Part shown: positions 1 to 7,473 of the stretch, in pieces | Layout: the number at the start of each line of letters is the position of its first letter | How positions within the stretch are numbered: the stretch's first letter is position 1 | Source: Candidatus Pelagibacter sp. | GTDB lineage: Bacteria; Pseudomonadota; Alphaproteobacteria; Pelagibacterales; Pelagibacteraceae | Direction of reading: 5' to 3' | NCBI GenBank assembly: GCA_028100865.1 | Contig: JAOHJV010000003.1 | Location: 1 to 47,148, forward strand | Length of the DNA stretch: 47,148 nt | Notes under the pieces: generated by a model | Told to the model about the DNA's origin: nothing | The model's database searches: none | What the model saw: only the letters and a program-made list of their open reading frames with translations | Position numbers and translations under genes: made by a program

Positions 1-2
1 AA

Positions 3-350
3 ATGACTGAAGATCTTACAAAAAAAAAATGTGTTCCTTGTGAGGGTGGAGTAATTCCTTTTGATATATCTGAAATTCATTTATATCAAAGAAAGGTTGA
101 TGGCTGGGATATTTTAAAAAATGAAAAAAAAATATTCCATTTGCATAAAAGATATGAGTTTAAAAATTTTTTAGAAAGTCAAAACTTTATTAATAAAGTT
201 GGAGAAGTTTCAGAAAATGAAGGTCATCACCCAGATATATTATTTGGTTGGGGTTATGCAGAAATAAAAATTACGACTCATGCAATAGAGGGACTATCTG
301 AAAATGATTTCATTTTAGCTGCAAAAATAGATCAATTAATTAGTGTCTAA
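3..350 (+). CDS. phhB: 4a-hydroxytetrahydrobiopterin dehydratase (pterin-4a-carbinolamine dehydratase)
   Basis: Small 115-residue cytosolic enzyme of the PCD/DCoH family, which dehydrates 4a-hydroxytetrahydropterin so that the pterin cofactor can be recycled. The family signature is clear: an EGHHPDI segment (His-His-Pro of the active site) near residue 74, followed by a Gly-Tyr-Ala-Glu strand and a THAxxGLSxxDF helix near the C-terminus. The length is about the family norm. The ATG lies 2 bases from the window edge, so upstream signals cannot be seen and a slightly longer form cannot be excluded. Its last 11 bases overlap the end of the convergent purH. No phenylalanine hydroxylase is visible here, so the physiological partner is unknown. 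Confidence 0.88.
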   Translation: MTEDLTKKKCVPCEGGVIPFDISEIHLYQRKVDGWDILKNEKKIFHLHKRYEFKNFLESQNFINKVGEVSENEGHHPDILFGWGYAEIKITTHAIEGLSENDFILAAKIDQLISV

Positions 351-1875
351 AATGTCTAGTTTTAGAAAAGACTAAAATTGTGTCAGTTTCGTTTGCAAAA
401 GAAATAATTTCTTTATCTCTGATAGATCCTGAAGGTTGTATGACTGCCGTGACACCGGCTTGAACTAATTTTTCAATTCCATCAATAAAAGGAAAAAATG
501 CATCAGATGCAGCTACAATATCATCATTTGTGTGAATAAATTTTTTCATTTTATCTATCGCGATTTGGCAGCTGTCCAAACGGCTTGGTTGACCAGATCC
601 AATTCCTGTTGTTGTTTCATTTGATACAAGCACTATTGCATTAGATTTTACATATCGACAAATATTAAATGCAAAAATTAGATTTTTCATTTGTTTAGGA
701 CTTGGTTTTTTTTTGGAAACAACTTTAAAGTCTTTATTACTAAATTTTTTAAAGTCTTCTGTTTGTACTAATAATTCTTCGTTAAAAGATATAAATCTTA
801 ATATTTCTTTATAAGAATAATTTGTTGCATCAATTAATCTTAAATTCTTTTTTTTTTTAAATAATTTTAGAGCCTCTTTTTCAAAACCATCTGCAATAAT
901 GACTTCAAGAAATAACTTGTTTAATTCTGTTGCTAGATTTTTTCTTATTTTAAAATTACAAGATACTATTCCTCCAAATGCACTTATAGGATCACATCCT
1001 AGCGCCAATTTATAACTTTTAAGATGGTTCTTATTTATCGAAACACCACATGGATTAGCATGTTTTACAATTACTGTTCCTGTGTTTTTAGGTAATGATT
1101 TTGAAATAGTTAAAGCTGAAAATATATCATTATAATTATTATAACTTAATTGTTTTCCATGAATTTGGTTTATTTTTAATGAGCTATTTTTTGAATAAAT
1201 TGCACTTTTCTGGTGTGGATTTTCTCCATAACGTGGAGTTTCAACAAGATTTGCGTGAATTACTCTTTTTTTAGGAAAAATTACATTATTCCTTTTATTA
1301 AAATAATCAGAGATAACTGAGTCGTAATAAGCAGTTTCAGTAAATGCGATTCTAGATAATTTTTCCCTGAACTCTAATGATGTTGAACCTTTGTTTCTTT
1401 TTAATTCATCAATAAGTTCTTTATATTGATTAGCTGAAGTTATAATCGTAACATCATGATAATTTTTAGCTGCTGATCTGACCATCGTTGGTCCACCCAC
1501 ATCAATATTCTCGATTATCTTGTCGTGATTTTTCGTATTTTTTAAGGTTTCTAGAAATGGATAAAAATTTACGATTACTAAATCTATATTTTCAAAATTA
1601 TTTTTCCTTAAATCTTTTAAATGAATTTTATTCTTTCTTTTATTTAAAATTCCAGCATGAATTTTTGGATGAAGAGTTTTAACTCTACCTTCTAAAATCT
1701 CAGGTGAATTTGTAAATTCTGAAACTTCTAAGGATTTGAATCTTAATTTTCGAATTTCTTTATAAGTACCACCAGAACTGATAATTTTAATATTGTTTCT
1801 TTTTAAAGAATTTAAGAGTGGTTTTAGATTTTTTTTGTCAGATACAGAAATTAGAGCTGTTTTAATTTTTTTCAT
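340..1875 (-). CDS. purH: bifunctional AICAR formyltransferase / IMP cyclohydrolase
   Basis: Catalyses the last two steps of de novo IMP synthesis: formylation of AICAR with 10-formyl-THF, then ring closure. At 511 residues it is full length. Residues 1-140 are the MGS-like cyclohydrolase domain (SVSDK at 10-14, SSGGT at 33-37, GRVKTLHP at 63-70). The AICAR transformylase follows, with RYGENPHQ at 215-222 and the catalytic Lys271-His272 in KHANPCG. The start ATG overlaps by one base the stop of the upstream heparinase-like gene (TAATG), so the two are translationally coupled. folD at 14 kb supplies the folate one-carbon carrier pathway. Confidence 0.97.
   Translation of the reverse strand: MKKIKTALISVSDKKNLKPLLNSLKRNNIKIISSGGTYKEIRKLRFKSLEVSEFTNSPEILEGRVKTLHPKIHAGILNKRKNKIHLKDLRKNNFENIDLVIVNFYPFLETLKNTKNHDKIIENIDVGGPTMVRSAAKNYHDVTIITSANQYKELIDELKRNKGSTSLEFREKLSRIAFTETAYYDSVISDYFNKRNNVIFPKKRVIHANLVETPRYGENPHQKSAIYSKNSSLKINQIHGKQLSYNNYNDIFSALTISKSLPKNTGTVIVKHANPCGVSINKNHLKSYKLALGCDPISAFGGIVSCNFKIRKNLATELNKLFLEVIIADGFEKEALKLFKKKKNLRLIDATNYSYKEILRFISFNEELLVQTEDFKKFSNKDFKVVSKKKPSPKQMKNLIFAFNICRYVKSNAIVLVSNETTTGIGSGQPSRLDSCQIAIDKMKKFIHTNDDIVAASDAFFPFIDGIEKLVQAGVTAVIQPSGSIRDKEIISFANETDTILVFSKTRHFRH
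346..366. terminator. weak A/T-rich hairpin between convergent phhB and purH ends
   Basis: TCTAAAA (346-352) and TTTTAGA (360-366) form a 7-bp stem with a 7-base loop, exactly where the two genes converge and overlap. There is no clean U tract on either strand and the stem has one G:C pair, so a role in termination is only suggested. Confidence 0.3.
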
Positions 1876-3503
1876 TAAATTTTAGTAATTTCCCATTTTA
1901 TAGTTTGGTTATTTTGTTTACTCATTCCTGAAATAAATATGTTTTGATTTTCAATATATGAATTTTTAATACCTAAATATAACCCATTATCAATATTTAT
2001 ATCATAATTTTCACAATTAAATCTCCAACCTTCATCTTCTAATTCTATTAAGATTGATTTATTATTCTGTGTTTTCATTACTTTTGCATCAGGATGTAAA
2101 TGGAATCTAATATCAAAATTTATATTTTTAGAATTATTTTTCCTTTGTAATTTATCCAATCCAACAAATTTCATTTGCTCTGGATAAAATTCAACTTCTC
2201 TTTCATGTATAGTTTTAAATTTTTTTAGATAACCATCATGCGAGCCTGATATTTTCCAATAATTTTTTTCAAAAATAGTATTTTTTTTAATTATACGTAA
2301 ACCTTTTTTAACAATATGACTAAATTTATTTAATCTTTTATAATCACAAGAAGAATGATCTCCAATAGACAAAGTACTTTGAAGGGCAGTACTTTTTGAA
2401 AATTTATTTAATTTGTTTCTTGTGTCTGCAAAGTAACCAGAATTAGTGATTAATTTTTTACCATTTGAAATAATTTCAAACGAAAGGGCTCCAGCTTGAT
2501 AAAATTTTGAAAACTTGTCATTTGGGCTATTTCCAATATCCATTGATAATATAATTTTTCTATCTTTAAGAATGGCATAACCTGCAAGTTCTCTATTTTC
2601 ATTCTTAAATACATATCCAAATCTTTTTAGATATTGATCAAAGTCATCATTGTTTGAAATATAATTCCCGTTAAACAGAAGATCTTGATTTATATTTTGC
2701 CAAATAAAAGCATAACTTTGACCGAGATAGTATATTGTTTCATCAATATATTCAGGAATTATATTTTGAGACTCTTTAAACCATTCTCTAATTAAAATAA
2801 AATATTTTAAGTAGAAGATTAATTGTTTTATATTTCTAGATTTTGGAAAACCCTGATTATCAATTGATGATTTTATTATTTTTTTCAAAAGAGTTAATCC
2901 ACTGTTAAGATATTTACTTTCCTCTTTGTATGACAGACCTGTTAAAATTATTGCAGCACATCCAACAATTTTATTTTCAACATCTGATAAATTTTTGATT
3001 TCATACAGAAGGTGATTTGTTTGTTTTTGAATACTTTGGTTAAATTTTTTTTTAAATTCTTCTTCACAGTCTTCATAGGTTAATTGATGATTAGATAACC
3101 AAGAAATTATTCTCTTAGAAATGATGTCATAATCCCAGCTTTTTTTATTATAGTTATGGTTTTCGTTGATCCAATTATTGATAACTTTTTGAGTTGTTTT
3201 TTTGGATGATTTCAAATCAAGACTAAAAAACCAAAAAAAATTATTTAATTTTTCGAATTCTTCATATTTTAAATCATTTTGCCAAAGACTTTCTAGGGCA
3301 AAGTCTTCAATCTTATATTTCTTTTTTTGATATTTTATTATTGATGATAGTAAGTAAGGACTTGGTTTATAACCAAAAGTAATATCTTTAGTTTTAGAGA
3401 TTTTTTTATCATAAAAATTAGAGTTTTGATAAAATTGTTTTAATTTTATTTTTAAATTAAAATAAATTTGGCCCAAGTCAGCTATAAAATTTTTGATGTT
3501 CAT
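1875..3503 (-). CDS. heparinase II/III family protein
   Basis: 542-residue protein resembling the heparinase II/III-like family found next to purH in many alphaproteobacteria. Residues 1-290 look all-helical (an alpha/alpha toroid, with long Lys/Asn-rich helices). From about residue 300 to the end it becomes beta-rich, with the family-type stretch around AGALSFEI and NSGYF and later segments with alternating strands. No signal peptide is evident, which is odd for a polysaccharide lyase but usual for this purH-linked subfamily; its substrate is unknown. The gene sits 4 bases downstream of rpe and overlaps the purH start by one base, in one leftward operon. Base composition is extremely A/T-rich, like its neighbours. 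Confidence 0.8.
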   Translation of the reverse strand: MNIKNFIADLGQIYFNLKIKLKQFYQNSNFYDKKISKTKDITFGYKPSPYLLSSIIKYQKKKYKIEDFALESLWQNDLKYEEFEKLNNFFWFFSLDLKSSKKTTQKVINNWINENHNYNKKSWDYDIISKRIISWLSNHQLTYEDCEEEFKKKFNQSIQKQTNHLLYEIKNLSDVENKIVGCAAIILTGLSYKEESKYLNSGLTLLKKIIKSSIDNQGFPKSRNIKQLIFYLKYFILIREWFKESQNIIPEYIDETIYYLGQSYAFIWQNINQDLLFNGNYISNNDDFDQYLKRFGYVFKNENRELAGYAILKDRKIILSMDIGNSPNDKFSKFYQAGALSFEIISNGKKLITNSGYFADTRNKLNKFSKSTALQSTLSIGDHSSCDYKRLNKFSHIVKKGLRIIKKNTIFEKNYWKISGSHDGYLKKFKTIHEREVEFYPEQMKFVGLDKLQRKNNSKNINFDIRFHLHPDAKVMKTQNNKSILIELEDEGWRFNCENYDINIDNGLYLGIKNSYIENQNIFISGMSKQNNQTIKWEITKI

Positions 3504-3507
3504 TAAC

Positions 3508-4167
3508 TTATTTTAATTTTAATAAATTAATATTTTTTTTTATATCTCCATTATTACTTTTAAATACCGTTGTTCCAGAAACAAGGATATTGGCCCCAGC
3601 TTCAATTGCTAATTGACAATTATCAAAATTAATCCCTCCATCAATTTCAATATCAAAACTTATATTCCTTTCAGATTTAATTTCTTTAAGTTGTTTAACT
3701 TTACCCAGAACTTCAGGCATAAATTTTTGACCACCAAATCCTGGGTTTACACTCATTATTAAAACTAAATCTATCTTCTCAAGATAGTTAGTAATCAAAT
3801 CAAGTTTAGACTCTGGATTAAGTGAGACTCCAACTTTTTTATTTAAGCTCTTAATCTTTAAAATTGACTCTTCCAAGTTCTCAGTTGCTTCTGGATGAAT
3901 CGTAATAATATCAGCCCCGGCATCTGCGTAAGCTTCGATATATTTATGAACAGGAGCTATCATCAAATGAACATCAAATTTAATTGAGCACTGTTTTCTT
4001 AAAGCTTTAATTACTGGAGGCCCGATAGTAAGGTTAGGCACAAAGTGTCCATCCATGACATCCACATGAATCATATCTGCACCACCTTCCTCAAGTCTTT
4101 TAATTTCATTACCCAGTTGACTAAAATCAGCTGATAAAATTGATGGTGAGATTTGTATTTTTTTCAT
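3508..4167 (-). CDS. rpe: ribulose-phosphate 3-epimerase
   Basis: TIM-barrel enzyme of the pentose phosphate pathway that interconverts ribulose-5-P and xylulose-5-P. Its 219 residues match the family length. Metal ligands are in place: His34 and Asp36 (HVDVMDG), His67 (FDVHLM) and Asp176 (EIDGGIN). The phosphate loop is visible in NPGFGGQKF at 141-149 and in the C-terminal VSGT segment. It lies in the leftward group with the YggT-like gene upstream (28-base gap) and the heparinase-like gene 4 bases downstream. Confidence 0.97.
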   Translation of the reverse strand: MKKIQISPSILSADFSQLGNEIKRLEEGGADMIHVDVMDGHFVPNLTIGPPVIKALRKQCSIKFDVHLMIAPVHKYIEAYADAGADIITIHPEATENLEESILKIKSLNKKVGVSLNPESKLDLITNYLEKIDLVLIMSVNPGFGGQKFMPEVLGKVKQLKEIKSERNISFDIEIDGGINFDNCQLAIEAGANILVSGTTVFKSNNGDIKKNINLLKLK

Positions 4168-4195
4168 TGATTACCAAACCTACTAGTATCAATTT

Positions 4196-4552
4196 TTAAA
4201 ATTTAATTGAATTAAATAATTGATAAATTTGTCTTGATATTTCACTTTCGAGTGGAAATGAAAGCATTCCCATAACTGAATACCCTAAAAGATAAGGCAT
4301 TAAGTAAAATCTTATCATAAAGAAAAACCAAGCTACGTATAATGGAACTAAAGGAGCTATAATAAAACTAGGAGTGACTGGCTTAAATATTTTTATTAAT
4401 GGATTAGTATAATTTACAAATATTTTCATAAAAAAGAATTCCGAGTCCTCTTTTTGAAAAATATTCATCGCAACTCTTCCTATTAAAGTCCACATGATAA
4501 CGCCCAGTAGGTAATCTATAAAATAAACTAGAGGATGAAGGTTTGCCGACAT
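4196..4552 (-). CDS. YggT-like integral membrane protein
   Basis: 118-residue membrane protein with three hydrophobic segments (about residues 8-30, 60-80 and 84-100). The central motif, Asn-Tyr-Thr-Asn-Pro-Leu-Ile-Lys then Pro-Val-Thr-Pro, resembles the TDPxLxxxRRxxP motif of YggT-family proteins; a more canonical YggT is encoded at 13.8 kb. Function is unknown; YggT proteins have been linked to osmotic and potassium stress and, in some bacteria, to division or membrane organisation. It is the first gene of the leftward rpe-heparinase-purH group and lies just beyond the terminator of the symporter operon, so its promoter must sit in the short 4553-4587 stretch unless there is read-through. 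Confidence 0.6.
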   Translation of the reverse strand: MSANLHPLVYFIDYLLGVIMWTLIGRVAMNIFQKEDSEFFFMKIFVNYTNPLIKIFKPVTPSFIIAPLVPLYVAWFFFMIRFYLMPYLLGYSVMGMLSFPLESEISRQIYQLFNSIKF

Positions 4553-4579
4553 TAAGAAATTTATATTGGAAAAAGGTGT

Positions 4580-4609
4580 AAATTAAAAGGGGCGAAATTA
4601 ATCGCCCCT
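4580..4609 (-). terminator. rho-independent terminator of the symporter operon
   Basis: AGGGGCGA (4588-4595) pairs perfectly with TCGCCCCT (4602-4609) around a 6-base loop. Read on the minus strand, the 8-bp G/C-rich stem is followed by TTTTAATTT. It lies 22 bases past the stop of the symporter gene and is the most G/C-rich intergenic sequence in the window. Confidence 0.88.
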
Positions 4610-4631
4610 CTATAATTAAGATTTGATTGTT

Positions 4632-6440
4632 CTACTTACCAGTAACGGTTCTACCGCTTGGTATACGAACTTCATCAACCATTTTTTGAGTAGCTTTATC
4701 TGGCGCCTCAGTCATTAAACTTACAACAACCATAGAAACCAAACTTACTGCCGCTCCAAAGATACCAAATGTTAATTGAGTAATACCTAGGAAACCACTT
4801 CCACCAGTTCTTACCCAAACTAGATACCAAATTGAAGATGCAAGACCTAAAGCCATACCAGCAATAGCACCTTGTCTGTTAGCTCTCTTCCACCATACAC
4901 CTAGTACGAGTGGGAAGAACAATCCAGACATCGCAAAGTCAAAAGCCCAGATTACTGAACCTAAGATACCTTGGATTTCCATTGCCGCAATAGTTGCTCC
5001 AGCAAAACCAATTACTACAAGTAATACCCTTGCAACAAGAAGTCTTTTTGCAGTCTCTGCTTTTGGATCAATCATTTTGTAATAAACATCATGAGAAATC
5101 GCATTTGCAATTGCTAGAATTAAACCATCAGCAGTTGACATGGCAGCAGCCATACCTCCAGCAGCAACCAGACCTGAAATTACATATGGTAATCCAGCTA
5201 TTTCTGGTGTTGCTAAAACAACCGCTTTACCGCCCATGAAAAACTCATTTAATTCAAGAGTTCCATTTCCGTTAAAGTCACTGATGAACATCAAGTTTGC
5301 TTGATTCCAGTTTTGGAACCAATCAATTGATTGAACTTCAGCAAATGATTTACCAATAATACCTGTAGATAAATTTGGATCAATCAACGACAGTTTAGAT
5401 AGCGTTGCCAACATTGGCGCAGAAGAATACAGAAGGAAGATAAAGAATAAAGACCAACCCACTGATTTTCTAGCTGCTTTTACACTTGGAGTAGTAAAGT
5501 ATCTCATCATCACGTGCGGTAATGAAGCTGTTCCCATCATCATCGCTAGTGCCAATGAAATAAACGCCCAAGGCGTTGCATTTACTGCAGAGTGTGCTTT
5601 AGTTATTCCAGCTAACCCTTTAGGTACCGTTGCTAGATCAGCAGCAGAGTTTTTAACAAAACCAAACTGTTGTTCTAACTCACCAATTCTAGCTACTTCA
5701 TCAGCTAACATGAAGTGAGGGAAGAAACCTGCTCCCATTTTGTTACTGATCCAAAAAATTGGAAGTAAGTAAGCTATAATTAGTACGATATATTGTGCAA
5801 CCTGTGTCCAAGTTACCGCTCTCATACCCCCTAACATTGAACAAAGTAAAATACTTATTAGTCCAATATATACAGCGTATTTAAAGTCGATATCTAGAGC
5901 AACAGATGCAATAGTACCTGTAGCGTTTATCTGTGCAGTCACATAAGTAAATGAAGCAACAGTTAAAACTATTACCGCACATAGTCTCGCTAAATTACCA
6001 CCGTATCTTGTACCCACGAAATCTGGAACTGTGTAACAGCCAAATTTTCTTAAGTATGGTGCTAATAAAGTTGCAACTAATATGTAACCACCAGTCCAAC
6101 CAACAAGTAGTGCCATATATCCATAACCTTTAAAGTAAATACCACCTGCCATTGCAACGAATGAAGCACCAGACATCCAGTCTGCTGCTGTCGCCATACC
6201 GTTGAATACAGTTGGAACTTGCCTTCCAGCTACGTAATATGCATCTGCTTGAGCTGTTCTTGATAGATAACCGATTAATGCGTAGATGAATATTGTAAAG
6301 GCTACAAAAGCAACACCTATTGCTTTAGCAGACATACCCATCTGTTCACCAATTGCCATTAAGATTATGAAACCTATAAAACCTCCAGTATAGATTCCGT
6401 AAACTTTTGGCAAATTGTCTATAAATTTACCTTTAATCAT
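4632..6440 (-). CDS. sodium:solute symporter, large subunit (acetate/short-acid type, VC_2705-like)
   Basis: 602-residue inner-membrane transporter of the SSS family with about 13 hydrophobic segments. Family signatures include AGRQVPTVFNGMATAADWMSG (split over residues 71-91) and the AAAMSTADGLILAIANAISHD stretch near 431-451. It matches the subfamily that is paired with a DUF4212 small subunit and usually called a cation/acetate symporter. The small subunit is immediately upstream (stop and start overlap, TAATG), with SD-like AGAGAGG before the ATG, and acetyl-CoA synthetase lies 750 bases away, supporting acetate or a similar carboxylate as substrate. Residues 388-399 in a loop before a late membrane segment form a complete EF-hand-like 12-residue calcium loop. 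Confidence 0.9.
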   Translation of the reverse strand: MIKGKFIDNLPKVYGIYTGGFIGFIILMAIGEQMGMSAKAIGVAFVAFTIFIYALIGYLSRTAQADAYYVAGRQVPTVFNGMATAADWMSGASFVAMAGGIYFKGYGYMALLVGWTGGYILVATLLAPYLRKFGCYTVPDFVGTRYGGNLARLCAVIVLTVASFTYVTAQINATGTIASVALDIDFKYAVYIGLISILLCSMLGGMRAVTWTQVAQYIVLIIAYLLPIFWISNKMGAGFFPHFMLADEVARIGELEQQFGFVKNSAADLATVPKGLAGITKAHSAVNATPWAFISLALAMMMGTASLPHVMMRYFTTPSVKAARKSVGWSLFFIFLLYSSAPMLATLSKLSLIDPNLSTGIIGKSFAEVQSIDWFQNWNQANLMFISDFNGNGTLELNEFFMGGKAVVLATPEIAGLPYVISGLVAAGGMAAAMSTADGLILAIANAISHDVYYKMIDPKAETAKRLLVARVLLVVIGFAGATIAAMEIQGILGSVIWAFDFAMSGLFFPLVLGVWWKRANRQGAIAGMALGLASSIWYLVWVRTGGSGFLGITQLTFGIFGAAVSLVSMVVVSLMTEAPDKATQKMVDEVRIPSGRTVTGK

Positions 6441-6700
6441 TAGCCATCCTCTCTTTCGTTGAAGCCGAATTCTTCATCGATTTTCTCTTGCCTATTGGCA
6501 AACCAGAAACATAAGATTACGAAAATTCCAAGAGATCCCTGACATGTAAACCAGTATGTCCATGGATATCCGAAAGGTCCAGTAACCTCATTCATTTCAG
6601 CTGCAAAAAGGAAGATGCCAATTGAGAATACAAACCAAATTGCCAATGTTACAAATAACAATGACCTGGTTTTTTCCCAGTGTTTTTCTGCGTTTGACAT
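6440..6700 (-). CDS. DUF4212 protein, small subunit of the sodium:solute symporter
   Basis: 86-residue membrane protein with two hydrophobic segments (about 15-34 and 47-66) and the DUF4212 pattern: an N-terminal HWEKTRSL, then FGYPWTYWFTCQGSLGIFVILCFWF (quoted in part: FGYPWTYW at 43-50, QGSLG at 54-58), then an Asp/Glu-rich tail. Such proteins are co-encoded with VC_2705-type symporters and are called the putative small subunit. A clear ribosome-binding site (AGAGAGG, 6-12 bases upstream) supports the start. First gene of the operon. Confidence 0.9.
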   Translation of the reverse strand: MSNAEKHWEKTRSLLFVTLAIWFVFSIGIFLFAAEMNEVTGPFGYPWTYWFTCQGSLGIFVILCFWFANRQEKIDEEFGFNEREDG

Positions 6701-6743
6701 TTATACCTCTCTCTTTTTAGTTATAACTGTGAAAACCATAACC

Positions 6744-6749
6744 ATTATA
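6744..6749 (-). promoter_or_regulatory. candidate -10 box for the symporter operon
   Basis: On the minus strand the sequence reads TATAAT at this position, 43 bases upstream of the DUF4212 start, giving a leader of about 37 bases. No good -35 hexamer is seen, as is common in this genome type. An AAAACC/GGTTTT inverted repeat (6732-6737 and 6752-6757) flanks the box and may be an operator. Confidence 0.45.
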
Positions 6750-6786
6750 AAGGTTTTGAAAAGATGAAAATTGATCATAATAGGTG

Positions 6787-6815
6787 CTTAATTACTTACT
6801 TTTTTAAGGTATAAT
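6787..6815 (+). promoter_or_regulatory. candidate promoter of the 6835 gene
   Basis: A perfect TATAAT at 6810-6815 lies 19 bases before the ATG, with a poor -35 candidate CTTAAT at 6787-6792 (17-base spacer). The implied leader is only about 12 bases, so translation may be nearly leaderless. Confidence 0.45.
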
Positions 6816-6834
6816 TGTCCTAAACAACAATTTT

Positions 6835-7458
6835 ATGCAAAAATATAAGTTATCTTGGAAAGATTTATCATTTAAAGATTTTAAAATTTATTTGTTTGCT
6901 TTGTTTAAAGCTTTCATTCCAAAGAAAAAAATAAAAGATTTAGATGAACTTGAACATTTTATTCAAACAAAATCTGCATGGGTTACGCAAGTTACTTTAT
7001 ATAGCTATTTGAAAACTCGAATGGGAACCAGATACGTTCTTCATTTTGATAATGATGAGTTTATGTCATCAGTTAATCTAGCTAAGTGGAATATTTATTC
7101 TACAGCTCTTCAAGATTTAACTTTTTTTACTTTTTCATATTTAAAAGTAAATTTTAATTATCAAAACACTAATCAAGCTAAAGAAATTTTTAACAAAATT
7201 TTAGATGACGAAATATCAAACAAGATGCCACTTGATATAACCGAGGAAGCAAAAAGAACTTTTAATGAAAGATTGCAAAATTTAAATTGGGAGACTTATT
7301 ATAAAGATCTACCTTTTAATCCAAGCGCACTTTCATTATATAAGTGGGCACCAATAGCTGAAGAATTAAAGAGTCTTGATAGAAAAATTGTATTAAATTC
7401 TATGATTTTAAAGTGGAATATTATTAGAGATGAATTTAAAAAGTTAATAGAATTTTAA
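6835..7458 (+). CDS. conserved hypothetical protein, alphaproteobacterial
   Basis: 207 residues, soluble, no signal peptide. I do not recognise a named domain. The segment [20 protein letters not shown] (residues 43-62) followed by [13 protein letters not shown] resembles an uncharacterised family that I recall as widespread in alphaproteobacteria and near acs. The C-terminal half is charged and helical. It converges with acs (4-base overlap) and has its own TATAAT promoter. No function should be inferred beyond possible co-conservation with acetate activation. Confidence 0.75.
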   Translation: MQKYKLSWKDLSFKDFKIYLFALFKAFIPKKKIKDLDELEHFIQTKSAWVTQVTLYSYLKTRMGTRYVLHFDNDEFMSSVNLAKWNIYSTALQDLTFFTFSYLKVNFNYQNTNQAKEIFNKILDDEISNKMPLDITEEAKRTFNERLQNLNWETYYKDLPFNPSALSLYKWAPIAEELKSLDRKIVLNSMILKWNIIRDEFKKLIEF

Positions 7459-7473
7459 ATATTTTTTCTATTA
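7445..7473. terminator. hairpin spanning the convergent stops of the 6835 gene and acs
   Basis: TAATAGAA (7445-7452) pairs with TTCTATTA (7466-7473), an 8-bp stem whose 13-base loop holds the stop codons of both convergent genes. A T-rich tract sits in the 3' side of the loop on the plus strand. The stem is A/T-rich, so its strength is modest. Confidence 0.4.

Noticed and set aside
4994..5239. Open frames on the plus strand inside the symporter gene, and similar ones inside tsaD, folD, argG-region, LldD, GlcD, GlcE and GlcF genes
   Set aside because: Leu/Gln/Ser-rich antisense shadows of clear genes, without start signals or homology.
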